Of a stretch of DNA of 64,000 nt, positions 32,500 to 42,899 are shown piece after piece. Source of the DNA: Oreohelix idahoensis (Eukaryota; Mollusca; Gastropoda; Stylommatophora; Oreohelicidae); the NCBI GenBank assembly GCA_024509875.1, contig JAMPIV010000580.1, positions 124,001-188,000 of the forward strand, written 5' to 3'. The notes beneath the pieces are model-generated. The model saw nothing but the letters and a program-made list of their open reading frames with translations. It was not told where the DNA came from and did no database searches. Position numbers and translations under genes: made by a program. Every line of letters starts with the position of its first letter. Position 1 is the stretch's first letter.

Positions 32500-33140
32500 C
32501 GTGTTTAACAATATTCCAGACACTGTGTACACTGATGGATCTGTAATCTGTGGTAATAAATCAGGTTGGGGCTTCTCTGCTAGAGTAAAGGGCAGAACTG
32601 TCGCTGAACATAGCGGGGCTTACATGATAATAACTTCCAGCATGAGAATGGAGGTAGAGGCAGTTACTGCTGCCTTAAGATGGCTGTCTGAGACTTTATT
32701 AACAAAGGCAGTTATTGTATCTGACTCATAATCTATGCTTCGAAAGGTCCAAAATGGTTGGCTTCGACATGAATGGAAACCTCCATAGAAGCATTGAATC
32801 TTCAAGAACTGATATGGATCTACTGTCCTGGTCATGCCGGGGTACGCGGCAATGAAAGAGCTCAGACTGGCTTCAGGAGCACCCATAAACGGTGCATTGG
32901 CCACGGATAAGGAAAAAATACTGAGGACAATTCATGTTCCTTTATTAGAGAATGACACTGCAATCGATGAATCATCAAGGCGAAGACTGCTCGAATTTGG
33001 CAGCAAATATAAGACCAGCAGGGATGGACGTATGAGAGGACGTATCTGCCATGTATACAACCAGTGTGCAACAGGAACAATTAGCATTCATACCCTTCAA
33101 CATTTGCTGAGGGAGACTGAGTATACAAAGATATGAAAAA
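32500..33140 (+). pseudogene. RNase H fold pseudogene, uninterrupted relative of the LINE-A target
   Basis: Starts VYTDGSVICGNKSGWGFSA (first D), SSMRMEVEAVTAALRWLSET (E), AVIVSDS (D) with a stop, [15 protein letters not shown] (fourth site altered by a frameshift), then KILRTIHVPLLENDTAIDES, GRMRGRICHVYNQCATGTIS and HTLQHLLRETEY. It is a retroelement-type I RNase H with a C-terminal extension. At 32907-32925 it has the sequence equivalent to both flanks of LINE-A copy 1 joined, so it shows the pre-insertion state. The parent element and any RT were not found. Confidence 0.78.
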
Positions 33141-34120
33141 CAAAACAGATGTAACTCCACATTAAAACTAGTCATTATTACACATAATAATAAAGATTCT
33201 GATTCCACTGTAATAGTTTTTGTCGTGTGGACTGCCAGTATTAATTGTACATATTTCATTTACTGCATATTTTAACCTTTATCATAGAACGGAATAGAAC
33301 AGGACAAGAATTGGGTGTTGAATAATTGTATATTACTCAGGGAAATATATCCAGTTATTTACAACTTCTTGTATTAAACAGCATTTCTTGGGTTATTTCA
33401 TTATAAACAGCACACACACAAAAACAAATCCAATATAACAGTATTAACTGCAGGCCTCAACTGCACAAATCAACAAACTGCAGAAATCAACAAAAAACAA
33501 AATCAAACAATGCAAGTGGAACCAAACTATCAATCAACACACCAAACAACAAAACTAAATAAAAATGTTTTTTAAAAAAAATCCCAAACCAGCACAAATA
33601 TTATGTTATGTAAAGTCATTATATGTGTGTGCGTGCGCGTGTAGTTGCAGTGTTCAGAATGCTTTTTAAAGAAAGAAAAAAGAATGTATATACACATATG
33701 CATAATATTTATATAACAAACGGTGTTAGGCATTGTGGAAGAAACTAAGTAATATAACCATGTAAACAGTTACTTGTTAGTTTTAATTGATTTTTTTCCT
33801 GGTCCTTGAAAAAAAAAATTTTCATTGGTTTTTTTGAATTTTTATATGTATTGTATTGATGCGTTTAGATAGGAACTTAATTGCATAATATGAAATTAAT
33901 GTTTTTCAATGTTGATTTAATACTTTTCAGTACCGTATTAATTTGAATATTAGTGAATTCTGAGTTTAAAAACTGCAATAGTATAATGCACATTTGATGT
34001 TTCGTTATTGGTGTCGAATGAAAAAACAGAAGTCACAATAGGTAAATCATGTGCAAATGATGCATGCATCTAAATTTATTTATGTGAATTCCATTATACA
34101 AGATACTGCATTCCTAATGA
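33141..34120. other. No gene seen; simple AT-rich DNA
   Basis: Contains a short (ca)n run near 33410, A-rich stretches near 33480-33590 and a (tg/cg)n patch near 33625. No coding or transposon signal was recognised. Confidence 0.5.
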
Positions 34121-34124
34121 TTAA

Positions 34125-35525
34125 CCCTTCAACTGTCAAGTGCATTTGTACTGTGGTGTCATGGCTATTTTGAGAATTTTAACTAGTTCCAATAAAATAC
34201 CAGAAACATATAGAAAATGAAGTCACAGGTCCATATGAGTATACATGTTCTGAAAGTATATTGGATAAGGAATCATATGGTACTAATTTCAAGGTATCTG
34301 AGCATTATGTATGGTGACCTTGACCTTTACACAATGAATAAAATTAATTATGTAACTCTTTGTCAGCTTTCAACCGACCCCACATTGACTGTTTGGTTCT
34401 ATTTCTCATCTGAATAAATTTTTCAGACACTGCAAACAATATTATTTCAGAAAATGTATAGTTATAAGGTTTTATTATGAAAACTGTAATTTTGGTGAAT
34501 TTTTTTCATTCGCGACCTAAAAAAAGCCTTTTTACCCACTTCCAAAAATGACAAAAGAAAATTATATGTTTCAACTGACTACTACTTTTTCTTCACGATA
34601 TTGCCAAAACAGATACAGAGTTACCTGATCTTATTCTCTTTTTCTAATGTAATGTCATTGACATGCAGCATTCGATGAATGAGTGAAAAGGTATTGAAAC
34701 TCATCGTGTCATTGAAGAATGGAGTCATCAGTGCAGGCCTGCTTGACCAGTAACCACTAACTTTTTTTTTACCAATAAGACATATTTAGCAGTAGGCCTA
34801 GGTATTTTTTCAGTTGCTCCACTGTGATACCATTTTCTGGTATTTTAGGGTGTTCCTCCATCCATGCAACTGTGGATACCAATTTCAGGAAATGTTGAGC
34901 ATATTGGTTTGTTTCTCGCAGCACATTGTTCATAAGTTCATCATCAAAAATCAAAGAGAAAAAATGAAAAGGCTATGCACCTTTCCATGCCTATATTTTG
35001 GGAGCTGTAAGGATTTCTTACAATAAAATTTGGATCCGATCGTAGTCTACTGTTTTCACTGTCCACCTTTTGCCATCCAAATTGGTCAGTGACAGCACTA
35101 GACCCAGGGCTAGATTCAGCTTTATCTTCACTACTACTTGATCTTTTTCATTACTGGCATGTACGACAAAGTCATCGTTGGAATCACTATTTTCCATTTG
35201 AAAAATTAAAAATAATGAAGGTCTAAATTTATTTCCTAGTCCTGATGAACTTCAACAGCGACAGACATGATGGCAGTAAAAAAAAAAATTGAGAAAAATT
35301 TCAATCTGATTGAATGCAAATCAGAGCGATAAAAACGCATATTTAGTAGTCAATCACCGGAAAGGAAGGGAAATCTATTTATCATAGTTATTTCCCCTTT
35401 GCACACGGAAAAACTTTGATTCGCATATGTAATTACGATTTTACTAACGGCCGATTTAGCCGGCCGTAACACCATAGAGAGAGAGACATAACGGCCAATC
35501 TCCGGCCGTTATGACAGTTATAGGG
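34125..35525 (-). mobile_element. piggyBac-type transposon remnant between TTAA sites
   Basis: Flanked by TTAA at 34121-34124 and 35526-35529. The ends are inverted: cccttcaactgtca at the left and, inverted, ccctataactgtca at the right. TTAA targets and CCCT-starting TIRs are the hallmark of piggyBac. The element is only 1.4 kb, with a partial transposase on the minus strand, so it is non-autonomous. The right subterminus has repeated ggccg motifs (35448-35510). Confidence 0.8.
34760..35200 (-). pseudogene. piggyBac transposase N-terminal fragment
   Basis: A start-like MENSDSNDDFVVHASNEKDQ lies at about 35200 (acidic N-terminus). After a frame change comes LIFDDELMNNVLRETNQYAQ and ITVEQLKKYLGLLLNMSYW. 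This matches the N-terminal part of the DDE_Tnp_1_7 domain (F.D.L...I..ETN.YA, T..E...FLGLL...). It stops after MSYW, and the catalytic Asp residues are not present. Confidence 0.75.
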
Positions 35526-35552
35526 TTAAAGAGAGGAATTGTTGATGTTTTG

Positions 35553-36405
35553 CTTACTTAGTCATTCCTCTTCTACCCTGAGGTGTAGAAGTTTGCCAGA
35601 GAGAACACCATACTATCCAATCAGCTGTCTTTCTTCTGGCCTGGTTCCAATCTAGTCCTCAGTCCTTCATTGATTGTCAAATGTTGTCCTCCCAGTGAAC
35701 TCTGGGTTGTCCTGCAGGTCTGGATCCCTGGGTCTTAGTTTCCCATATTTGTCATGGTAGCCGATCTTCTTCCATTTTACATACATAGCGTAGTGGTTAC
35801 AACACCGCTCTGGCGACCGGGTGATTCAGGATCAAACCCGGGCGACGGCATTTGAGGATTTTTCGTCGACCGGGAATTGGACTGGATTAACTCGAGACCT
35901 GGCGAGAACATTTGAAGGAGTGTTGTCGACCAGGGATTGGCGGCTCCTGAGCCGACCCAGCTGCAATGGGTACCTCCGAAATCGGAGAGTATTTGCCTGA
36001 ATGGCGAGGGACACCTGTCTCTGTACAAGTAAAAAGGGATACTCACGTAAAATCAATGTCAGGTTAGACATAGTAATAACCTGAGATTTCGCCTCGAGTA
36101 TTAGCGGGCGTACGCGAAAAAAAAAAAAAAGAAGAAAAAAAAAAAAAAACATACATGGCCAAACTGTCGTAAGAGGGACTGTTCCACTTGGGTCTGCAGG
36201 GTTGGGTTTTGAGGCCCTGATGTATCATCTGGTTGTGGACCATGTCTCTTCTTGTTACTTCAGCCACCTTCCTCAGATACCTCATCTCTGAGGTTTGGAG
36301 CTGGCTTTTGTAGGTTGCAGTCATTGCCCATGACTCGCATCCATAAGTCAAGACTAGAATATAGGTGGAGCGGTATACATATCTTCATCTTCTTGCCAGT
36401 TTCTA
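35553..36405 (-). pseudogene. LINE-B fragment, interrupted by a SINE
   Basis: Antisense LINE-B 3' end: the tail cttacttagtcattcctctt at the left, through codons for [17 protein letters not shown] and [20 protein letters not shown] at 36200-36350, ending near 36404. It is split by the SINE at 35775-36155. It is diverged from the full copy, so older. Confidence 0.88.
35775..36155 (+). mobile_element. SINE-2, full-length, tRNA-derived with A tail
   Basis: Head: tagcgtagtggttacaacac (A box) and aggatcaaacccgggc (B-box region). A middle body contains gcaatgggtacctccgaaat, and an A-rich tail runs 36116-36150. It is flanked by acatacat on both sides, giving a probable 8-bp TSD, and inserted in the older LINE-B fragment. 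It is transcribed by Pol III by analogy and distinct from SINE-1. Confidence 0.8.
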
Positions 36406-36697
36406 GTGTTTTACGCATACTAAATTTTTAAAGAACTTGTCATTGAAAATGAATTTTTATTAACCCTGCACACAGGCAAAGTAATATTCCTAGGGTCAAC
36501 AGACGGCTAACTCTGAAATTCCTGTATAACTGGACTATAGATAGAACTTGAAATATAGAAAAACTGAATCCTGTAGTCACCACTTCTTCAATTTTGGCAC
36601 GTTGTGTAATGAACAGTTTCTGTGGTTCTTATCATTTATAGCAGCCTTTCATTTGTAGACTTTGTACTGTACATGTCTGTAATCTTACTTACTTACT

Positions 36698-37340
36698 TAC
36701 CGTAAAATCTCGCGTATAATACGCACAATTTTTACTCATTTTTGCCCGCTTAAACTCGGGTGCGTATTATACGCGAGTACTAAAAAAAATACGTAATTTT
36801 CGATATCGAAAGTAACCTACATTGGTAAGTCTGTCAAGGTTTTGTCATCGGGCAGCAAGTCGACATTTTTCCATTAACAAGTGCAACATTCGATTATGGC
36901 GAAAAAACAAAGAGGCACTGCAAGTGTTGCCTAGTAAGAAAAAGGCGAATCGTGGGTCACCACCAGATCTTCCAGACCTAGAAAAAAACATTATTGGAGT
37001 GGGTAGTGGATAGAAGGCAACAAGGCATCGGTGTTTCATGCATTGAAATCCGACTTAAAGCTCTGGAACTTACAAAATCTCGTACAGGCAGAACAGCATT
37101 TAAAGCGTCATATGGATGGGCAGTTCGTTTTATGAAGCAACATGGTCTTTCAGTTCGTCGAAGAACTACTATCATGCAGTACCATCTTCTTTCAGTTTTT
37201 TAACAAATGTTTCATAAAATAAAATCTTGAAAAATTATGGTGCGTATTATACACGAATTTCCATTTTACCAGAAAATGTTGGGCTAAATCAAGCATGCGT
37301 ATTATACACGAGTGCGTATTATACGCGAGATTTTACGGTA
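36698..37340 (+). mobile_element. Pogo-like DNA transposon, non-autonomous, perfect 29-bp TIRs
   Basis: The ends 36698-36726 and 37312-37340 are perfect inverted repeats starting TACCGTAAAATCTCGCG, including the TA target. Extra gtgcgtattata copies occur just inside each end (36760-36778, 37240-37256, 37294-37308). It carries a fragment of a CENP-B-type transposase and is inserted within the first LINE-B tail of the tandem array. At 643 bp it cannot encode a whole transposase. Confidence 0.9.
36840..37190 (+). pseudogene. CENP-B/Tc5-type DNA-binding domain fragment
   Basis: Reads LEWVVDRRQQGIGVSCIEIR, LKALELTKSRTGRTAFKASY and GWAVRFMKQHGLSVRRRTTI. The W..FM.RHGLS.RR.T pattern is the second helix-turn-helix of pogo-family transposases. 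The upstream N-terminal HTH is degraded, with a frame change near 36990. The DDE catalytic domain is absent. Confidence 0.8.
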
Positions 37341-37765
37341 GTCGTTCCCCTTCTACCATGAGGTGTAGAGGTGTACATGTCTGTAATCTTACTTACTTAC
37401 TTAGTCGTTCCCCTTCTACCGTGAGGTGTAGAGGTGTACATGTCTGTAATCTTACTTACTTACTTAGTCGTTCCCCTTCTACCATGAGGTGTAGAGGTGT
37501 ACATGTCTGTAATCTTACTTACTTACTTAGTCGTTCCCCTTCTACCGTGAGGTGTAGAGGTGTACATGTCTGTAATCTTACTTACTTACTTACTTAGTCG
37601 TTCCCCTTCTACCGTGAGGTGTAGAGGTGTACATGTCTGTAATCTTACTTACTTACTTAGTCGTTCCCCTTCTACCGTGAGGTGTACATGTCTGTAATCT
37701 ATCTTACTTACTTAGTCGTTCCCCATCTACCGTGAAGTGTACAGGTGTACATGTCTGTAATCTTT

Positions 37766-38669
37766 CATCTGAAATCCTTGGGGACATCTTTGATTCGGAA
37801 ATGAGATTTTTTTTCTTCTGGTTTTCAGACGTCGCCCAGACCATGGTCATTGTCCAGACTCGCCAAAAATAGAAATGTCTGAATTATGATAGAAAATTTG
37901 CCCTAAGACACTTTCGATTTTCAGAATATGTTGGTTTTCGAATAAAAAGGTTATAGACCTGTATCTCTTGTTTTTGGAGATAACAACTTCCGTACATGGA
38001 GCTCATTTATGATATCTTTGATTTTTCCAATTGCATTAGACTTTGATGTACGAATCTTATTTACTATGTTTTCTTAGCTTTTGTCGGTGACAGCTGTCAT
38101 GGAATGATGTGCCTTGGTGACGGTTTGGTTTGTATACACCTGTTCCTTTTATGTACATTTCTCTTATGGAGGTTTAATGTCTGTTGAAGCATATTGTGGT
38201 TGTGCACTAGTGAGAATTTGTACTATTTATTTTGACTAATTAGTAGTGCATCGTGCGTGTTTAGAGGATAAAGGCTAAATATTATGTAGTTAAAAAAAAT
38301 AAATAATAAAGTTGACTACGGCAACAAAATGGGGAGTTTGTTGGCAAGGGATGTTGTGTAGAGGAGTTGCCAGTTGAAGAAGTGTGCAAGGTAGACATGT
38401 CGATAAGATATTGTAGATCAAGCAACCTTTGTATTTATTTGGACATTCTTTGTTGTTCAACACCTAGGAATCTGTGATTGTTCTATTGAGAATTGGAGCG
38501 TATTGGTTAGCACTAGACATTGCATTGTTGATCAGTAAATCAGGATATTGTGTTGTACTCTGACTGCAAATACTATATTCTTTATAAGACTGAACATGCC
38601 TTTATGGAGTTGTTGATTCATTTGAACTTTGTTTGGTTGTGAGACTCTACAGTTGCTACACCCGTAATT
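37766..38669. other. No gene seen
   Basis: AT-rich intergenic sequence. A stretch near 37820-37870 (cagacgtcgcccagaccatg, gactcgccaaaaatag) loosely recalls the interior of the MITE at 44131, but the match is weak. Confidence 0.4.
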
Positions 38670-38677
38670 GAATAATA

Positions 38678-38982
38678 GCGCGGGACCCCAAGATGCAACA
38701 ATAGTGAATGCAGTCAGCGACCCATAGCTTGACCATCAGGACCAGCGAACCAGAGCTGGTCAAGACCGTACTCCACCTCCACGTGGTAGTCCTGGAAACA
38801 GTCTGCAGCAGTGCAGTCTGGCTGAGCGAGTACGGATCGAAATGGGAAGGCAAACCCGGTCCCTAAAAAATGCCGTGCAGAAGTCGGATGTGTCGACCGA
38901 AAGGTGCAGATATCACAGCTTAGGCGCAAACAGACACAACGCAACCACCGTCCTTTTCAGGGCGAACGAGGAAGAAGAAGAA
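38678..38982 (+). mobile_element. (GAA)n-tailed short retroposon
   Basis: About 305 bp, GC-richer than its surroundings, ending gaggaagaagaagaa. It is flanked by gaataata at 38670-38677 and 38983-38990, a probable 8-bp TSD. No complete ORF or tRNA head was recognised. The tail type is shared with LINE-A and the insertion at 31123. Confidence 0.6.
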
Positions 38983-38990
38983 GAATAATA

Positions 38991-39404
38991 ACGCACCGCC
39001 CCCAATTGTATTTTGATTTCATTTATTATATTTTTTGCCAAAATAGAATAAGTCTTCTGTAAGATTTACTACCAGAGAATGAGAATTTTAAAAAAGCAGG
39101 AAATGCTTTATGACAGAAAAAGTATTTGGATGTTATATTCTTAGTAACATGCCACGGTGCATAACCATATACATGGACATTAAAGGTAACTGACATAAGA
39201 GAAAGACTGTTGTTGACCTCATTTTAACTTAAATTTTATAATTTTGTTCAAAATCAGTTATACCTGTAAACTTGTGTGACATTCTCACAGTCAAGTTGAT
39301 GTTCGTTTGAGATACTGAAATTTGGGTATTATGGAGTTAGATCATTTTGATATCTCTACATTGATGGAATATGTATTAATAACTGGTAATTGTATGACAC
39401 AAAC
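38991..39404. other. No gene seen
   Basis: AT-rich intergenic DNA without recognised features. Confidence 0.5.
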
Positions 39405-39500
39405 AGATTTCCAAGCTCCCCAAGGAGCATAAGCTTTCAGCAAACTCATGCCAGGGTCCCCCTATATCATGCCATCAGCTCAAGGTATTTCTATGTCTTC
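39405..39500 (-). pseudogene. LINE-C 3'-end fragment
   Basis: agctccccaaggagcataag, then tcatgccatcagctcaagg and atgtcttcttcgtc match the antisense LINE-C end seen at 5936-6085. Confidence 0.55.
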
Positions 39501-39569
39501 TTCGTCTCTCATTACCTTAGTAGAGAAACAAGCAGAAGGCAACTAAGATGGGTTGTGCATGTAGCTATC

Positions 39570-39690
39570 AACCGCAGCATGTAAAACAATTTATTACAGT
39601 ATCCATTAAGGCAAGAGCACATGTGAGCTTTCGTGCAGTTACCTGCAATGAGGCCAACTACAGTGGTGGCCTCATGCACCCACCCTCATA
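39570..39690 (+). repeat. Dispersed R120 repeat, copy 3
   Basis: gtaaaacaatttattacagt, gagcacatgtgagc and tacagtggtggcctcatgc follow the R120 order. The repeated catgtaaaacaaattgctac at about 39706-39726 and 39766-39785 suggests further partial copies directly downstream. Confidence 0.5.
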
Positions 39691-40087
39691 AAAAAGAAGC
39701 CTCATCATGTAAAACAAATTGCTACACTTCTTCTTCTTTATTGTTCACGTTCAGACGTCAACTCAAATGTAAAACAAATTGCTACACTTCATTTGCAGCC
39801 TTCCTTTATTGTTCACACTATATTCTATGGTTACTTTTCTTCTCATGTACCTGCAGAGTCCAGACCACTTCTCATTTTAACCACCTGTCTCTTTATGTGA
39901 AGTCTATGACCAGTTTGTCTCCCTCTCCTTTTGATTTTGAGAGTGATGTAATTTTGTTCTGTCCATTCTTTAAATTCATAAAGGTCTATTTCCTATTCTG
40001 CATTCCCAAGTTACTGTGAGTATTTTTCTTAAAACTTTGCCTTAAATTCTTCTGAGAGTGCAGGCATAAATGACACATCAGTGTTGG

Positions 40088-40783
40088 TGACATATTTATT
40101 CAATGCCCATATTTCACTGATATTCATTCAATACCCATGTATCATTCACATATTCAATACCCACATATCACTGGCATATTCATTCAATACCCAGGTATCA
40201 TTGACATATTCATTCAATACCCATGTATCATTGACATATTCATTCAATACTCATGTATCATTCACATATTCAATACTCATGTATCATTCACATATTCAAT
40301 ACTCATGTATCATTGACATATTCATTCAATATTCATGTATCATTCACATATTCAATACCCATGTGTCACTGACACATTCATTTAATGCCCATGTATCATT
40401 GACATATTCATTTAATACATATGTATCATTGACATAGTCATTCAATGCCCACATATCGCTGACACATTCATTTAATGCCCATCTATCATTGACACATTCA
40501 TTTAATGCCCATTTATCATTGACATATTCATTCAATACCCATGAATCATTGACATATTCATTCAATACATATGTATCATTGACATAGTCTTTCAATGCCC
40601 ACATATCGCTGACATATTCATCCAATACCCATGTATTATTGACATATTCATTCAATGTCCATGTATCACTGACACATTCATTCAATACCCATGTATCACT
40701 GACACATTCATTTAATGCCCACGTATCAATGACACATTTATTTAATGCCCATGTATCATTGACATATTCATCCAATACCCATG
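40088..40783. repeat. 30-bp minisatellite, about 23 copies
   Basis: Units like cccatgtatcattgacatat followed by tcattcaata, 25-30 bp in the left third and 30 bp further right. Because 30 is a multiple of 3, open frames exist on both strands (10-residue repeats such as VNDTWALNEC on minus). This is best read as satellite DNA. Confidence 0.95.
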
Positions 40784-40799
40784 TCTTCTTCTTGGATCC

Positions 40800-41250
40800 T
40801 TAGCCCCTGACTGACAAAGCCTAGTGGCATCTTGTAGGGCAGCAACAAACTGTCTCCATTTTGCTCAGTTGGTGGCCATCCTTTGTGCCGTGCCCCAACT
40901 TTGATTTGCTTTGCATCTCAGTCTCCATTGTTCTCTGCCAGGTTGTCTTTGGTCTGCCTCTCTGTCGCCGTTCTTCTGGGGTTCATAGCATAGCAATTCT
41001 GGTGATGGTGTCAGGGTCCCTTCTGAGGACATGACTAACCCAGTTCCAATATCTGTCTGCAATGATGATGTGCATGCCTTTTTTGACTGCACCATGTAAG
41101 CAGTTCCTGGATGGAGATCGTATTCTGCCAAAAAATTCAAAGAATTTTCCTTAGACAGGTTGTGTGGAAAGAGGATAATCAGGACATTTCTTCTTGGACA
41201 ATGCCCACAATTATTAAAAATTCAAATCCAAGCAAATGCCAACAATCCAG
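40800..41250 (-). pseudogene. LINE-D ORF2 C-terminus relic, uninterrupted
   Basis: The minus strand reads FLAEYDLHPGTAYMVQ, TDIGTGLVMSSEGTLTPSPE and REQWRLRCKANQSWGTAQRM, equivalent to GHVLRRD..T......GKR..GRP..TWRRTVE....SWGT in intact elements. The stretch 41128-41172 is the unoccupied counterpart of the Gypsy insertion site (tttccacacaacctgtctaa on minus). Confidence 0.6.
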
Positions 41251-41538
41251 TGATCCAACCGAGGGCAAATAATTATAAAACTAGAATTCAGTGTAAATAT
41301 TCTCTGAACACACTCAGACATCAACTTGCATGTGTTTGAAGGAAGTAGTGATCAGAGGTAATTTAAAAAAAACACAAGTATTTAATTTACCATTACACTG
41401 TGATTTCAAGAATACATCCATTTTGCTTGCTTCTACAGGGTGGCCACTGAAAGACTGAAGGGTTAGGAAAAGTCATAACTTGTTCATTTTCAATCTTTTT
41501 TTTTTTGTGTGGTTGTAAAGCATCCCTTGGAGATTAAA

Positions 41539-41659
41539 ATGGCTACGTATGATGTCCAGCAACGAGTAAAACCCATTGACTTTTTCTATTCCAGTGAAAG
41601 ATCAATTATTCAAACTCAGAGAAAATATCGCCAACATTTTAATGTCAGAGTATCTTCTA
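41539..41659 (+). pseudogene. Transposase N-terminal HTH fragment
   Basis: The ATG at 41539 starts MATYDVQQRVKPIDFFYSSE and continues RSIIQTQRKYRQHFNVR. This is the first helix-turn-helix of the transposase family encoded by this element (Y...QRV..I..F......I...Q..YR..F). It is cut at 41660 by LINE-B. Confidence 0.7.
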
Positions 41660-42899
41660 GCCACAATTGGATGAGGTCCAGTGCGGATTCCGAGCAAACC
41701 GAAGTACTCAAGACCGAATCTTCACACTCAGACAGCTGAGTGAAAAGGCCCTTGAGTATAAGAGTGAGATGCATCTTTGTTTCATAGATCTGGAAAAGGC
41801 GTTTGACAGGGTCCCCTGGAGCAAACTTTGGGACTGTTTGGCAAGGAAGAATATTCCAGCACCTCTGATTCATGCTATACAGAGCTTCTACAAGTCTTGC
41901 AGAAATTATGTGAGGACAGCAAACCATAAGTCGGAAGAGTTCAGGACCACCACTGGTGTAAGACAAGGTGATATCCTATCACCTTACCTCTTCATACTCC
42001 TTATGGACGATGTCATCAAGGCATGTAAGGAGAGAACAAGAAAGTATTCAGTGGGGTACTGGAAGATGAGACAGGTCTATATTTCGGAGCTGGCATTTGC
42101 TGATGATGTTGCCCTGATTGCTAAATCAGAGGCACATCTCCAATCCAACCTGCAAGTCTGGAAGGAAGAGCTGGAGAAGAGAGGGATGGTCATAAGCAGC
42201 TCTAAAACAAAATCCATGGTGATATCACAAGAAGAAAGAAAACATCAGATTAAGCTGGGAGAACAGGTCCTGGAGCAGGTCGACCACTTTAAATACCTCG
42301 GAGCTATTATAGACCGAAAGGGAGGCATCAAAGAAGAGCTGGCCACTCGAAAAGCAGCAGCTGGGAGACTTTTTCAGGCCATAAATCGAGGATTCCTCAG
42401 CAAGAGAGAGGTTGGTAAGAAAACGAAGATGGCTGTATATCGCTCCACCTATGTCCCAGTCTTGACATACGGATGTGAGTCATGGGCAATGACTACAACC
42501 CATAAAAGCCAGATCCAAACCTCAGAAATGAGGTATCTGAGGAAGTTGGTTGAAGTAACAAGAAGAGACATGGTACGCAACCAGACGATACGTCAAGGCC
42601 TTAAATCCTACCCCCTGCAGACCCAAGTAGAACAGTCCCAATTAAGATGGTTTGGCCATGTCTGCAGAATGGGAGAAGATCGGATACCACGACAAGCATG
42701 GGAAACAAAGAGCCAAGGATCCAGACCCCGAGGACGACCCAGAGTCCGCTGGGAGGACAACATTAGACAATCTTTGAAGGATCGAGGACTAGAATGGAAC
42801 CAGGCCAGGAGGAAGACAGCCGACAGGATAGTCTGGCGCTCTCTCTTCCAAACCTCTACACCTCACGGTAGTAGGGGAACGATTAAGTAAGTAAGTAAG
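41660..42899 (+). mobile_element. LINE-B 5'-truncated insertion
   Basis: Starts at gccacaattggatgaggtcc (equivalent to 20450 in the full copy) and ends in (TAAG)n at 42899. Flanks agtatcttct and agtatctcct form an imperfect TSD of about 10 bp. It is very close in sequence to the full-length copy, so young. Confidence 0.93.
41667..42890 (+). pseudogene. LINE-B RT fragment, open for 407 codons
   Basis: Uninterrupted C-terminal 400 residues of LINE-B ORF2: [69 protein letters not shown] and [15 protein letters not shown], to the natural stop. It lacks endonuclease and the first RT motifs, so it is inert despite being open. The methionine is fortuitous. Confidence 0.9.

Larger units (their letters stand above)
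36665..37765 (-). repeat. Tandem array of LINE-B 3' tails, 63-bp unit, 7 copies
   Basis: Each unit consists of the antisense LINE-B end (cttacttacttagtcgttcc, cctctacacctca equivalent) plus a fixed 16-bp segment tgtacatgtctgtaat. gtcgttccc starts occur at 37341, 37404, 37467 and then four more times up to about 37720. A partial unit with the same 16-bp segment lies at 36670-36690, left of the pogo element. The last two units are degenerate. The 16-bp piece behaves like a TSD repeated between insertions. Confidence 0.9.

Noticed and set aside
37295..37597. 100-codon repeat protein (SRSPSTMRCRGVHVCNLTYLL)
   Set aside because: It is the translated 63-bp LINE-B tail array, again open because the period is divisible by 3.
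36665..37765. CRISPR-like array
   Set aside because: Regular units without unique spacers, in a eukaryotic context; the units are LINE-B tails.
40081..40775. 118- and 143-codon repeat peptides on opposite strands
   Set aside because: Both arise from a 30-bp tandem repeat; two unrelated open frames over the same satellite are not credible genes.
41667..42890. 407-codon open frame as an active gene
   Set aside because: It is the C-terminal part of LINE-B ORF2 in a 5'-truncated insertion and lacks endonuclease and early RT motifs.
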